Assembly: GCA_965226915.1 (NCBI GenBank)
Contig: CBDDEJ010000008.1
Coordinates: forward strand, 744,001-808,000
Source: Io17-Chloro-G2 sp965226915
GTDB lineage: Bacteria > Chloroflexota > Dehalococcoidia > Lucifugimonadales > UBA3495
Length of the DNA stretch: 64,000 bases
Direction of reading: 5' to 3'
The number at the start of each line of letters is the position of its first letter. The first letter of the stretch is position 1. This document shows, piece after piece, positions 35,152-45,231 of the stretch. The notes beneath the pieces were generated by a model that saw only the letters and a list, made by a program, of their open reading frames with translations, did not search any database and had not been told where the DNA came from. A program made the translations under genes and the position numbers.

Positions 35152-35236
35152 AGGGTCATCACATCCGGAAGATTATAATAAGCGGTAACCTCGGCCCGGT
35201 CATGAGGCCGCTCGAGAACAGCATGGTTTTACCATA

Positions 35237-37234
35237 CTAAACGGGCGTCGGCCGAGAGCGAATCGTTCGGGGCGATGGCGCCGGCGCTCTGGCAGTCTCG
35301 CGGGCCGGCGACGGCCACAGGGAGACCAGCGTTCCGAAAACCAAGACCGGCCCGGCCACCCACATCCACCAGATCAGAGGGTTCACCAAGATTCTAAACC
35401 CGACGCTGCCGTTGGCCAAGTTTTCGCTGGGAACCAGATACAGATCGTCGATGGGAGTGGAGCGGATGGCGGCCTGGGTGGCGGCCATGTTGAAGAAGGG
35501 ATAAAACGTGCGCTTGGGGAACAGGGTGGTCAAAAATTTGCCGTCGCGGTAAACCTCCACCGTGGAAGTGAATTCGGTGCGGTTGGATTTAGGCTCCTCG
35601 CCGGTGCCAATATAGCGGATCTCATACCCCTGAATCTGTGCCGTGTCTCCTGGCGCCAAGATCAGGTCTTTCTGGGTATTGAAAAACGAAGTCCCTATCA
35701 CGCCCAGAGCCACCATAACCACCGACAGATGGACGATGTATCCGCCGTAACGAGGCCGGTTGGCCCAGATGAGGCGCCCAAAGGCCACGGGATAAATCTC
35801 TCCGCGGGACCGGTGCAGGGACCGCGTGCCGCGATACCATTCCGACAGAATCCCTGTGGTAACCAGGGCGCAGAGGGCGAATCCGATAAGAGGATAGGGC
35901 TTGTGAACGCCTAAGATGACAAGGACCAAAACTGTGGCCACCCCAGCCGCGGCCGGGATCCATAACGAGCGCCGGGCCGTGGCGGGAGTGGCTCTGCGCC
36001 ACGGCAGCAATGGACCTACACCCATCAAAACCAGCAAACCCAGGAACAGCGGTCCGTTAACCTGGTCGTAGAAGGGCCGGGCAATCGTTATGGATTCCCC
36101 GATGGCCATTTTTGAGATAAGGGGATAAACGGTTCCCCAAAGGGTGACGAACGCCACCCCCAAAAGTAAAATGTTGTTGACCAAAAAGGCCGCTTCCCTG
36201 GAGAGCATGGAGTCCAGGTGTTGGGCGCTTTTTAACAGGGGATACCGCCAAAAGAAAACGGCGAAGGGGACCAATACGCCGATCGCCAGGAACATCAGGA
36301 ATACCCAACCCAAAGAAGATGCTCCAAATGAATGCACCGATGGCACCGGGCCGCCCCGGTTCATGAACATCCCATACAAAGCGAGGCCGAAGGCTATGTT
36401 GATCAGCACTATGTTCCACATTCGGAACATGCCCCGGCGCTTCTGCACCATGATGGAATGGACGAAGGCGGTGAGGCCCAGCCAAGGCATGAACGCCGCG
36501 TTTTCCACCGGGTCCCAAAACCAAAAGCCGCCCCATCCCAATATGGTGTAAGCCCACCAGGAGCCCAGCAGAAGACCCCCCGCCAGCAACGCCCAAGATA
36601 TCAGGCCCCATTGTCGGCCGGCGTCCACCCATTCGTCGCCGGTTTTCCCTCCTATGAGGGCACCCATCGAGAATGCCAATGGGATGGCCGTGGCGACCAA
36701 ACCGGCCATCAACGCAGGTGGGTGAATGAACATACCCAGATGGGTGAGCAAGGGGTTGATTCCCTGTCCATCGGGGGGAATGATCTGCAATTTGTCGAAG
36801 GGATTGGCCATAAATCCGATTACGGCCAGGAAGAAGACCATGACAACCATCAAGATGGCGCTGGTGTAGGGCATGGTGTCATGCAGACGCTGGGGCGCCC
36901 GCCAGATGGCCACGGCCGACATTGCCGCCAGCGCAAAGGCGATGTACAACAGGGAGCCCTCGTTCCCGGCATAGAACGCCACCCAGGTGAATCTATCGGG
37001 CATGGCCAGGTCGCTGTGCAGGGCCACGTAGGCGACTTCGAAGTCCCGGTTGATGAATGATGCTACCAGGCTGAGTGTAGCCACCAACACGGCCAGTACA
37101 ACCAGGTAGACCGCCCGCTGCGAGCTGAGGACCAGAACTGGGGTGCCCCGCACCTTGCCGACCACAGACCCCAGCGCTGAATATGACGCCAGGGCCAGGG
37201 CAATCCAGAGGGAAATTGCTCCAAGATCAGCCAT
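35237..37234 (-). CDS. ccmF: haem lyase subunit CcmF
   Basis: A 665-residue polytopic protein that attaches haem to apocytochrome c. The WWD-type haem-handling motif is WWAYTILGWGGFWFWDPVEN, and conserved His residues lie in GMFIHPPALMAGL and elsewhere. The periplasmic C-terminal part carries GYEIRYIGTGEEPKSNRTEF. Its start overlaps the stop of ccmH by 8 bp, showing translational coupling. Upstream on the same strand lie CcmH and the ACIII genes. Confidence 0.95.
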   Translation of the reverse strand: MADLGAISLWIALALASYSALGSVVGKVRGTPVLVLSSQRAVYLVVLAVLVATLSLVASFINRDFEVAYVALHSDLAMPDRFTWVAFYAGNEGSLLYIAFALAAMSAVAIWRAPQRLHDTMPYTSAILMVVMVFFLAVIGFMANPFDKLQIIPPDGQGINPLLTHLGMFIHPPALMAGLVATAIPLAFSMGALIGGKTGDEWVDAGRQWGLISWALLAGGLLLGSWWAYTILGWGGFWFWDPVENAAFMPWLGLTAFVHSIMVQKRRGMFRMWNIVLINIAFGLALYGMFMNRGGPVPSVHSFGASSLGWVFLMFLAIGVLVPFAVFFWRYPLLKSAQHLDSMLSREAAFLVNNILLLGVAFVTLWGTVYPLISKMAIGESITIARPFYDQVNGPLFLGLLVLMGVGPLLPWRRATPATARRSLWIPAAAGVATVLVLVILGVHKPYPLIGFALCALVTTGILSEWYRGTRSLHRSRGEIYPVAFGRLIWANRPRYGGYIVHLSVVMVALGVIGTSFFNTQKDLILAPGDTAQIQGYEIRYIGTGEEPKSNRTEFTSTVEVYRDGKFLTTLFPKRTFYPFFNMAATQAAIRSTPIDDLYLVPSENLANGSVGFRILVNPLIWWMWVAGPVLVFGTLVSLWPSPARETARAPAPSPRTIRSRPTPV

Positions 37235-37880
37235 TCGGTCCCCCGTTCACACGGGTTTCCCCGGCTTCGCTTGATTCGGCGGCTTCGGCAGAACTACCGT
37301 CCTCGGAATTTATGTCTTCGAATCCTAGGTCCCGGTCCACGGCCTGCAAGTAGGGCTCCAGGTCTTCTTCGGCATCATGCCTGCCTGACGCAACTTGGAC
37401 GACATGCGCCGGCTTTCCCAACATCGACCGCAAAACGAAGAAGCCGGCGGTCAGGGCGGCCAACACGCCGGCTACCGGGACGGTCCATGCCACCAGATTG
37501 AAACCGGTTTTGGAAGGAGCAGCCAGGATGTCTTGCCCGTACACTCCGGCGAAATACTCCAATATTTGCTCCCGGCTCTCGCCTTGCGCCAACTTTTCCC
37601 GCACCAATCGGCGCATCTGCTTTGCAATCGGCACCTGGGCCTGGTCGATGGTTTCGGCCGGGCATACAGGGCACATCAACATACCGTCGATGCTCTGGGC
37701 GGCCTTCTCATCGTAATTCAAGCGGTTTTCCGACGCATCGGCTGCGACGGGCTCTTGGGCGCTGACTTTGGCCGGAACAACCGAGCTCTCCGAAACAATG
37801 GAGAATCCGGCGATAGCGGCGACAGCCGCTAACAAAACCATTGATGGGGTATGGAGTTTGATGGGAAGTCCAACGCGCAT
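37227..37880 (-). CDS. ccmH: CcmH-type apocytochrome thiol oxidoreductase
   Basis: A 217-residue membrane protein. The motif MLMCPVCPAETIDQAQVPIA matches the CcmH signature LRCPxCQ...ADSNAxIA with the CxxC intact, followed by REKLAQGESREQILEYFAGV and YGQDILAAPSKTGFN. An N-terminal signal and a second TM helix (VAWTVPVAGVLAALTAGFFV) anchor it. It has a long acidic C-terminal tail not usual in short CcmH proteins. It overlaps ccmF. Confidence 0.92.
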   Translation of the reverse strand: MRVGLPIKLHTPSMVLLAAVAAIAGFSIVSESSVVPAKVSAQEPVAADASENRLNYDEKAAQSIDGMLMCPVCPAETIDQAQVPIAKQMRRLVREKLAQGESREQILEYFAGVYGQDILAAPSKTGFNLVAWTVPVAGVLAALTAGFFVLRSMLGKPAHVVQVASGRHDAEEDLEPYLQAVDRDLGFEDINSEDGSSAEAAESSEAGETRVNGGPNG

Positions 37881-37997
37881 AACAGCCTACATTCAAGTTT
37901 GGATGCGGAGGGCGTTAAGAGGGTTCGACCGCCAAGACACCAAATTCGACGATTGGAATTATTGTAGCAGGCCCAACGGCGCCAATGTTCCACGGGT

Positions 37998-38528
37998 CTA
38001 TTGTTGAAGCGTTCCGGTAATGTATTCAGAGATCGCCGCCATCTCTTCGGGCGTCAAAAGCTTGGAGAAGTTGGGCATGATATTGATTCCACCACGCATG
38101 AACCCTTCGATGCCCTGTCCGCCCATGTCTTCGACTTGCTTGGACGTTAGGTCAGGCGGCAATACCGGCGTGTAGCCGTAGTCGTTGATCAGTTTTTGCA
38201 GCACCGGGCCGTCGCCTTTGCCCAGCTCACCGTGGCACATAGAGCAATTCACCTCGAAGAGGTGCTGTCCGTCGCTGCCGAACGATGTATTTTGCCGGCT
38301 TGGAAACCAAGCCACCGATGTTTCTACACCGGTAAGGCGGGGCGGCTCCTGGGACTTGTAGGATTGCTGATAATGCATCTCGTAGAAGATGTCCAACGGG
38401 TAGGAGCCCTGGGAGCATCCAGCGGCCAAAGCTCCCGCAACCAAGACCAACCCTAGAAGCCTGGTCTTGGTTCCAAGGCGGATCCAATTGCCGGCCTTGC
38501 GGGCGGCTGTATATAACGTGTTTCTCAC
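37998..38528 (-). CDS. actE: ActE, monohaem cytochrome c lipoprotein of alternative complex III
   Basis: A 176-residue lipoprotein (lipobox LAAGCSQ) with one haem motif CSMCHGELGKGDGP, and a likely axial Met in GGINIMPNFSKLLTPEE. The N-terminal YPLDIFYEMHYQQSYKSQEP followed by RLTGVETSVAWFP is the ActE/cytochrome c pattern seen in ACIII operons. It is the last of the act genes, 15 bp after ActD. Confidence 0.9.
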   Translation of the reverse strand: MRNTLYTAARKAGNWIRLGTKTRLLGLVLVAGALAAGCSQGSYPLDIFYEMHYQQSYKSQEPPRLTGVETSVAWFPSRQNTSFGSDGQHLFEVNCSMCHGELGKGDGPVLQKLINDYGYTPVLPPDLTSKQVEDMGGQGIEGFMRGGINIMPNFSKLLTPEEMAAISEYITGTLQQ

Positions 38529-38542
38529 GCTGGCGATGACCC

Positions 38543-39052
38543 CTAACTCTCCCGGATTACGTCGACGGCGCCGGCGCCGGAAAGGATATCAGAGACGCCG
38601 GATAGCCGGTCTTCCTCAACGTTTACGAGTACTCCGATAAATCCTTCGGTGATCCGGGTGTCGTACAAGCCTGTCTTCAACCTGGGCAGGCGCGACTCGA
38701 AGACAATGCCTATGATGGTGAATATGATGGCCGTTAGCATAGTGCTTTCGTAGGTCACCACCGCCATTGGAGGCATCGACAGTATGGGCTTGCCCCCCTG
38801 AACCAATGGGTAGGCCATCTGGGTCATGGTGGTGAGCAGGATGCCGATGGTCAGGCCTAGCAAGGCTCCGCACAGGGGGAACACATACAAGCGATGGCGT
38901 TCCTCGCGCTCACCGAAAGCTCCTTCCGGATAGGGTGCATCGGTTAGGAAGTCGTAATCGTCGGGGGATATATTGGCCTGCTTCAACGCGTCGCCGGCAT
39001 CGGCGGCGTTGTCAGCGGTCTCAAACAATCCCAATATCGGCCTAATCGCCAT
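38543..39052 (-). CDS. actD: ActD (DUF3341) subunit of alternative complex III
   Basis: A 169-residue protein with an N-terminal soluble part (PILGLFETADNAADAGDALK) and two membrane helices (LYVFPLCGALLGLTIGILLT and STMLTAIIFTIIGIVFESRL), the DUF3341 layout. The family helps assemble or stabilise the membrane part of ACIII. It lies 55 bp after the second NrfD-like gene. Confidence 0.9.
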   Translation of the reverse strand: MAIRPILGLFETADNAADAGDALKQANISPDDYDFLTDAPYPEGAFGEREERHRLYVFPLCGALLGLTIGILLTTMTQMAYPLVQGGKPILSMPPMAVVTYESTMLTAIIFTIIGIVFESRLPRLKTGLYDTRITEGFIGVLVNVEEDRLSGVSDILSGAGAVDVIRES

Positions 39053-39107
39053 TTTATTTTCCCTCGCTGCTCACCCTCTTGCCCCACGGGGACGAGGGTG
39101 AGGGGCG

Positions 39108-40499
39108 TCAGTCTTCCCTAAAGACGGCCGGCACTGTCCGCCGGCCTATTTGGACCGTGGTAGTCAGTATGTGACCCTCTTTGATGTCATACAGCGGTAT
39201 CAGAGGAATCACCCTGCTGAACAGCAGCATCAACATGGAAACCAGAGCGAAGGTGCCAATCACGATGATGATCTCAGTCGGGCTGGGGCGGTAGGAGCCC
39301 CAACTGAAATTGAACAATTGCTTCGCCGCCAACGCCGGCACGATGATCAGGAACCTTTCCAGCCACATGCCGATGTTGACCGATATGCAGGCTATAGACA
39401 TGATCCATAGGTTTCTGCGAGCCGTCCGGCTCAACCAGATTGTCACCGGGATGAAATACGTCGTGATTACGAAGATCAACATCCAGGTGTTGTACGGGCT
39501 CCTGCTGAACTGCAATTCCCGGACGGCGATCTCGTCCGCCTCGCGACCGTAGAAGCCGAAGATCACTTCCATCACGAAGAAGTAGAACCAAGCGGTAGCC
39601 ACCACCACCAAAAGCCGGGCCAAAGCGTCGATGTGCTCGTGGCGTATGTAGTCCTGCCACCCGTAGATGTACCGCAGGATTATCATGACGAAGGCCACGG
39701 CCGACACGCCTGAGTGGACGGCGCCCACCACGAAGTAGGGAGCGAAAATAGTCGAGTGCCACGATTTGATCGACACTGCCATTCCGAAATCCCAGGATAC
39801 TATGCTGTGAACAGAAACAAAGACGGGAAGAATCAGCGCGGACAGCAGAATCCCGGCGATGATCTGTAGTTTCCACTGTCGGGGGTTGCCCCGCCAGCCC
39901 ATTGCCAGAATGGAATAAACCGTGTGTTGCATGCCCGTCGTCCGGTCTCTCAGCACCGCGAAGTCAGGTATCAAAGCAACCAAGACAAATAGGACGCTTG
40001 ACGTTAGATAGGTGTATACCGCGCTGGGGTCCCAAACCAAAGGAGAGCGGATGTTGGGCCAGATGCCCCGGGCGTAGTCGTATGGAACAAACGGGGCGGT
40101 GTAGATCCAGTAAACGACCCGCCACGGCCGGCCCGTGTGAATCACCGGCATCAACATGGCCGTCATCAGCGAGAATACGGTGAGGACCTCAGCCGCCCGC
40201 GTGGCCGGCCGGCGCCATTCCGCCTTGGACAACCGCAGGATGGCGGAAAGCATGACACCGGCGTGGCTGATGCCGATCCAAAAGACAAAGTTGGTGATGA
40301 AGAAGCCCCACATCACCGGCCGGTTCATGCCGGTCATGCCCATGCCCTTGTTGACCATTATTCCGGCCGCGGAGAAGGCAATCAAGACGATGAAGCCGCA
40401 GACGCCGACGGCAACCCAGAACCATGACGGCGACTCCAAGATCGACCGGAGCAAATCCCGGTTGACCTGGGGCGAGGATAGGACTCTACCTTCCTGCAT
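39108..40499 (-). CDS. NrfD-like quinol-oxidising membrane subunit (ActC type)
   Basis: A 463-residue protein with about ten membrane helices, of the NrfD/PsrC family that binds quinol in ACIII. Segments such as MWGFFITNFVFWIGISHAGV, LLVVVATAWFYFFVMEVIFG and NIGMWLERFLIIVP are typical of ActC. It is one of two NrfD-like genes in tandem, 102 bp after the first. Which of the two is ActC and which ActF cannot be settled by eye; position before ActD favours ActC here. Confidence 0.88.
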   Translation of the reverse strand: MQEGRVLSSPQVNRDLLRSILESPSWFWVAVGVCGFIVLIAFSAAGIMVNKGMGMTGMNRPVMWGFFITNFVFWIGISHAGVMLSAILRLSKAEWRRPATRAAEVLTVFSLMTAMLMPVIHTGRPWRVVYWIYTAPFVPYDYARGIWPNIRSPLVWDPSAVYTYLTSSVLFVLVALIPDFAVLRDRTTGMQHTVYSILAMGWRGNPRQWKLQIIAGILLSALILPVFVSVHSIVSWDFGMAVSIKSWHSTIFAPYFVVGAVHSGVSAVAFVMIILRYIYGWQDYIRHEHIDALARLLVVVATAWFYFFVMEVIFGFYGREADEIAVRELQFSRSPYNTWMLIFVITTYFIPVTIWLSRTARRNLWIMSIACISVNIGMWLERFLIIVPALAAKQLFNFSWGSYRPSPTEIIIVIGTFALVSMLMLLFSRVIPLIPLYDIKEGHILTTTVQIGRRTVPAVFRED

Positions 40500-40601
40500 G
40501 GAAGCTCCTAATCAAGCTTTCAGTTATCAGCATTCAGTAATCAGCCTCTGTTGAATTTGATCCCAACGCGGGAGTTAGCCAAGCCGATGGCTGATGCCTC
40601 A

Positions 40602-42017
40602 TCATTCGGGTTTAGCCAGCACCAGGTATTTGCCTCTGATGAAGGTCTGCATACTCTGGTATTTGGCCCCTTCCTTGGTTTCCCATACTGAGATCATGGG
40701 AATTAGTTTACACGCGGTCATATACACCAGGGCGGCGGCGCCCAATATCCCTATGACCATGAAAACATCCCAGAGGTCTGGGTATGCCGGCGCGGGAACG
40801 TGATCGAGGCCAAAGGAATAGATGTCTCCGGCGTTAAAAGCCCCCACGAACACCCGCAAGTTGAATAAGAACCCGCCCACCAGCGCTGATACTCCCGCCA
40901 ATGCCGGTCCCCAAGCGGTCTTGCGCACGGGGTTCCATAGGAGAATCAAGAACGGCGTCACGAAGGTGAAGAGAAAGTTTCCGATGAATACCCAGCCATA
41001 GGAGTCGATGAAGAAGTACTTGAGTATGTTCTGCTCCACTTCCATGCGGCCAAACCAATAGGTGATCACAAACGCGAACGTGTGGTAGATCCACAGCAGG
41101 GTGAAGGCAAGCAAGAGCTTGCTGGCGGACCAGAACGTTGAGACGCCCAGGTATTCTTCATAGCCGCCCCAACGGCGCATGGCGTAGAGGATGACCAGAA
41201 TCAACCCGAGGCCGGTTTGGAAGCTGGCGACGCTGAACAGCGGCGGGAAGATGGAATCCTTCCAGCCGGGCACCAGGCTTTGGGCGTATTCGGTGGTGAT
41301 GACGAAGTGCACGTAGATCAGGAACATGAAGTAGAATGCGCCCAGGAGCGCGATTCCGGCCTTTTGAATCTCCCATTGGCGTTTGGTCCCGTACCAGTGT
41401 CCAGCCAATAGGCCATAGAGATTCTTTCGGAATCCCGTGGCGGTATGACGCCCTTCGGCCATGTCAGGCATGGAGGTCAACCAAAGGATTGCCAAGCTGG
41501 TCACACCCAAAAACGCCACACCCAGCATATCCCACCAGTGGGGAGCGCCGATGGGGACTTGAAACCAGATGGTGCGGCGGAGGTCCAGGGTATGCTCTGT
41601 GATCTCTGGATTCCAGATGGCCGGGTACACCAGCATGAGGGGGATGAACAATAAGACGTTCAGGATCCCCACGACCGCGAACAACTCGGAAACCCGGGTC
41701 AATGGGCGTCTCCAGTGGCTCTTGGTAAAGCGGAATGTCACCGCCGCCAGGGGCGCTGCCGATGTGACCATGAACACGAACATGACGCCGACCGCGTAGT
41801 AGCCCCATGGGGTGTGATCGCTGAAACCATCGGTAGCGGCCCGGGCGGCAAAGCCGATGATCCCGAGGACGGTTAGCAGCGCCGCGGCAATCATTCCCAG
41901 CTTAAATACACTGGGCATGGCTGCCGTTTTAGCGGCCATATCCCTGGTCGTCTCTTCCGGACGGGGGAACATCCACATCCCGGCGTGATGTTGTCCGTTT
42001 TCAGCCATGGGTCTCAT
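40602..42017 (-). CDS. NrfD-like membrane subunit, second copy (ActC/ActF type)
   Basis: A 471-residue protein with about ten membrane helices (FKLGMIAAALLTVLGIIGFA, IGAPHWWDMLGVAFLGVTSL, FFIDSYGWVFIGNFLFTFVT). It is related to the gene downstream. Start is ATG at 42017 or, three codons in, ATG at 42008; either start overlaps the stop of the iron-sulfur gene (TGA at 42001-42003), so the two are coupled. Confidence 0.88.
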   Translation of the reverse strand: MRPMAENGQHHAGMWMFPRPEETTRDMAAKTAAMPSVFKLGMIAAALLTVLGIIGFAARAATDGFSDHTPWGYYAVGVMFVFMVTSAAPLAAVTFRFTKSHWRRPLTRVSELFAVVGILNVLLFIPLMLVYPAIWNPEITEHTLDLRRTIWFQVPIGAPHWWDMLGVAFLGVTSLAILWLTSMPDMAEGRHTATGFRKNLYGLLAGHWYGTKRQWEIQKAGIALLGAFYFMFLIYVHFVITTEYAQSLVPGWKDSIFPPLFSVASFQTGLGLILVILYAMRRWGGYEEYLGVSTFWSASKLLLAFTLLWIYHTFAFVITYWFGRMEVEQNILKYFFIDSYGWVFIGNFLFTFVTPFLILLWNPVRKTAWGPALAGVSALVGGFLFNLRVFVGAFNAGDIYSFGLDHVPAPAYPDLWDVFMVIGILGAAALVYMTACKLIPMISVWETKEGAKYQSMQTFIRGKYLVLAKPE

Positions 42018-42783
42018 TCTTCAAAGGATACTTGTCTACCTTCTTCAGGTAAATCACGTTGGGCTTGGTGCCGATCTCTTCCAGAAGCCGGTAGCCCCTG
42101 GTGGTCCTGTCCTCGGCATGCTCGTGGCCGTCCAAATCGTCGAAGAACTTCTTAACGGGACCGGACGCATCGTCTTGATCGCCAAACTGCAATGCATTGG
42201 TGGGGCAGGCCGACACGCAGGCCGGAAGGAAGTTTCGTTCCTTCATGGCGGCGTGGTCCAAGGTGCGCCCTTCTTGTCTCTCAACCTGAAGCTCGCCTCG
42301 GCGAATGCGTTGAATGCAGAAGGAGCACTTCTCCATGATTCCCCGGCCCCTCACCGAGACGTCGGAGTTAAGCTGGTTGCGAAGGCGTTCCGGCCACTTG
42401 GGCTCCCACCAGTTGAAGAACCTTACCGAGTAGGGGCAGTTGTTGGCGCAATACCTGGTGCCGATGCACCGGTTGTACACCTGAACGTTTAGACCCTGGT
42501 CATTGTGATAGGTGGCGAAAACCGGGCAGACCGGCTCGCAGGGAGCGTTTTCGCAGTGCTGGCACATGATCGGGATAAAGCGGGCCTTGACGTTGGGGAA
42601 CTCACCTTCCCAGTAACGCTCCACCCGAATCCATTCGTAGGCCCGCTGCTGCAGGAAATAGTCTTTGATGTTGATGGGCAGGTTGTTCTCCGCTTGGCAG
42701 GCGACAACGCAGGCCTGACAACCGGTGCAACGGTCCAAATCTACTACCATGCCCCATTTGTGGGCTATCCGGTTAGTTACCAT
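42001..42783 (-). CDS. ActB2, ferredoxin-type iron-sulfur subunit of alternative complex III
   Basis: A 260-residue protein. Cluster-ligand runs are CTGCQACVVAC, CQHCENAPCEPVC, CIGTRYCANNCP, CSFC and CVSACP, 15 Cys in all. This is the pattern for three [4Fe-4S] and one [3Fe-4S] cluster in the ActB C-terminal domain. In Rhodothermus-type ACIII this part is fused to the molybdopterin-like part; here the two are separate genes with 68 bp between. Confidence 0.93.
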   Translation of the reverse strand: MVTNRIAHKWGMVVDLDRCTGCQACVVACQAENNLPINIKDYFLQQRAYEWIRVERYWEGEFPNVKARFIPIMCQHCENAPCEPVCPVFATYHNDQGLNVQVYNRCIGTRYCANNCPYSVRFFNWWEPKWPERLRNQLNSDVSVRGRGIMEKCSFCIQRIRRGELQVERQEGRTLDHAAMKERNFLPACVSACPTNALQFGDQDDASGPVKKFFDDLDGHEHAEDRTTRGYRLLEEIGTKPNVIYLKKVDKYPLKNETHG

Positions 42784-42851
42784 TTTTTCTCAGCTTTTCC
42801 CATTTCAGCCTTGGCCTGGTCCAGGTTGTTATTCTGTAGTTATTCTAAAGC

Positions 42852-45176
42852 TTATGAGGGCTCATCGGGAACGGTAAGAATGATACGTTCGCCTTCGTGG
42901 ACGCCTATCTCAACGGCGCGTTCGTTGCCTTCGAATTTGGAAACCTTCATGCTGGCGCCCGTGCCCGACACCGTCACCCGCGTGCCGGCCCAGGCGAGAG
43001 AATCGCTGCCCTCCACCCGTTCCGCGGCCAAAATGTCCAACACGTTGGAGCTTTCGATGCCTGCCCGGCCCGATGCATATTCCGATCCATGGCGCCGGCC
43101 CTGCCCTAGGGGGACCCCTATGACTTGAGGGGGCACGGCGGGAGTGGGATAGAGCAGCGCCCTGATGGAGCCGCTGGAAGATTCTATGCTGACCACGTCG
43201 CCTTCCCGCAATCCCAATTCGGCGGCTGAGGTGTCATTCATCTCGACCCAAGTCTGCCAGGTGATCGTCGTTAATGGGTCTGGGGTGGCTTGCAACCACG
43301 GAATGTGTCCATTGCGGCCGTCCAGTAAGGTGTGGTGGGAGAACGGGACCAAGAAGAACTCTTTACCCGTGGATGATGGGTTGTTGAACCGCGGGTCTGA
43401 CAACTCGGCGGCAATCTCGTTGAACAAGCCCGATGGGGGCGAAGAAGGGGCGCTGGCAGTCGCTCTCTCATCCCACCAGCCGCCTTTTTGAAGCAGGCTG
43501 TTCCAAAATTCGGCGGCTGATCCGGCTTTTATCGAGCCGCGGTTCATCGCGAAGAGGGCGTCGGAACCCTCGCGGAGCATCTTTTGATAATTGTCCCAGG
43601 GCAGGCCGGCGTCTTTACCGAGTTCTTGGGCCACCGTGAGCATGACATCAGGGAAGCTCAGCGGGTCTAGGTCGTGCAGCGGATTAACCACCGGCTGCTG
43701 GAACCCTAGCATTTGGTAGCCTGGTCCTGGTTCCGGTATATCGTCGCCCCAGTCCTCCAGTGACATACGGTCGGGCAGTATCAGGTCCGCCCACACGCTG
43801 GTTTCATCGATGAACGGAGAGAAGCTTACAACGAAGAGGTCATCGGCCTGGTCGAGTGTTCTGGCCAGGTTCAAAGAACCGGGCAATCCGTGGACCGGGT
43901 CGGCGTTGTGGAGCATCAACAACCGGGTTTTTCCGCTGCGGATAGCCTCGTTTGCCTCTTCCCAGTCGGCCAGAGTTCCCACGTTGGCCGATGCGGGAAC
44001 GTCCTCTAGCGGGCTTCCGGGATTGAACCTAACCCCGCTGTTGCCCACCAGGTGGTTCAAAGCATATATGGCTTCCAGATTAAACAGGCCGTTGTTGTAA
44101 GCCCCCGCCGATCCGCCTCCGATGGCCAGGCTGGATCTGCTGCCAGCGAATTGTTTGGCGAGACTTACGATGAACTCCGCCGGACTCAGCCCCAACATCT
44201 CTTCTGTAAGGCCCATCTTTTGGGCCACGGTTTCGGGGCGGAAGGCATCCAACGCCACCTCGCGCTGACCGTTGGTCATGGCGGCCACATCAACGCCGGG
44301 TGAATGCAGATTCTCGGAAATAATCACGTACGCCAGACTGAGGGCGAGATGGCCTTCCCATCCGGGATTGATGGGGATCCATTTGTCGGCGTTGGCGGCG
44401 GTCATGGAGAAACGGGTGTCTACTTGATAGAAGGTCCCCCGGTTCCGGCCATCGCCTTGGCGAAACTCGCCGTACCCCTGGCTCCAGCGCGTGGGAGAAA
44501 CCCACGTGGAAAGGAAATCTGCTCCGAACGACAGCAGAAAGCCGGTATTGGCCAGGTCGAAATCGGGAAGTGTGTCCTGGCCGAAAACCTTTTTGACAGC
44601 CGTACGGTAAGTGTTGTTATCCAGGGTTTCAAACCCGAGATGCTTGCCTCCGACCGCATTTGCGAACCGCTCCGCCACGAGCGCCAAGTGGCCCCGAAGC
44701 GGTTCGGTGATCAAGAGCGAATCTTGGCCTCGGTCTTGAAGCTGTTGCCCAAGTGTGCCCAAGCCTGAAGGGCCGGTTATTCCGGGAACATCTTTCCAAG
44801 AAATTGGTGTGAAGTGGCCTGAACCTCGCGGCCCGGAACGGCGCATTGGCCCCGAAACCCGGTCTGGGTGATACACGGCCTGTAAACCTGCTTCGCACCT
44901 GGCGCTTTGTTTGCCGTGATTTATCGGATAGAGAGGATTGCCCTGGACCTTCTTTGCCCGGCCGTCCATGACACGGACGACGATGCCCTCGGCGCAAGGG
45001 CAACTCCGGCAAAGGGTGGCGTACCAGTTGTCTTGTCCTTTGACCAAGTCTTCGGGCAGCATGGTGGAACTCTGGAGGCTGAGTTCACCCTCGCGGATCC
45101 CGAAGCCTTCACAGGCAACGGCTCCAACGGCCGAAAGCCCGGCCCAAGCTAGAAAATTTCTCCGCGTTAGTTTCAT
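42852..45176 (-). CDS. ActB1, molybdopterin-oxidoreductase-like subunit of alternative complex III
   Basis: A 774-residue protein with a twin-arginine motif (LTRRNFLAWAGLS) and a possible lipobox (GAVACEG), so it is exported. An N-terminal CRSCPCAEGIVVRVMDGRAK and later RCEAG could ligate one cluster. The body has the molybdopterin oxidoreductase fold (PVHGLPGSLNLARTLDQADD, DETSVWADLILPDRM); in ACIII this subunit carries no molybdopterin. It sits between the pentahaem cytochrome and ActB2 genes. Confidence 0.92.
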   Translation of the reverse strand: MKLTRRNFLAWAGLSAVGAVACEGFGIREGELSLQSSTMLPEDLVKGQDNWYATLCRSCPCAEGIVVRVMDGRAKKVQGNPLYPINHGKQSARCEAGLQAVYHPDRVSGPMRRSGPRGSGHFTPISWKDVPGITGPSGLGTLGQQLQDRGQDSLLITEPLRGHLALVAERFANAVGGKHLGFETLDNNTYRTAVKKVFGQDTLPDFDLANTGFLLSFGADFLSTWVSPTRWSQGYGEFRQGDGRNRGTFYQVDTRFSMTAANADKWIPINPGWEGHLALSLAYVIISENLHSPGVDVAAMTNGQREVALDAFRPETVAQKMGLTEEMLGLSPAEFIVSLAKQFAGSRSSLAIGGGSAGAYNNGLFNLEAIYALNHLVGNSGVRFNPGSPLEDVPASANVGTLADWEEANEAIRSGKTRLLMLHNADPVHGLPGSLNLARTLDQADDLFVVSFSPFIDETSVWADLILPDRMSLEDWGDDIPEPGPGYQMLGFQQPVVNPLHDLDPLSFPDVMLTVAQELGKDAGLPWDNYQKMLREGSDALFAMNRGSIKAGSAAEFWNSLLQKGGWWDERATASAPSSPPSGLFNEIAAELSDPRFNNPSSTGKEFFLVPFSHHTLLDGRNGHIPWLQATPDPLTTITWQTWVEMNDTSAAELGLREGDVVSIESSSGSIRALLYPTPAVPPQVIGVPLGQGRRHGSEYASGRAGIESSNVLDILAAERVEGSDSLAWAGTRVTVSGTGASMKVSKFEGNERAVEIGVHEGERIILTVPDEPS

Positions 45177-45231
45177 TTACCCATTACTCGAAGTATTACC
45201 TGACGCATGCCGGTAAAGATCCAAATCCCAT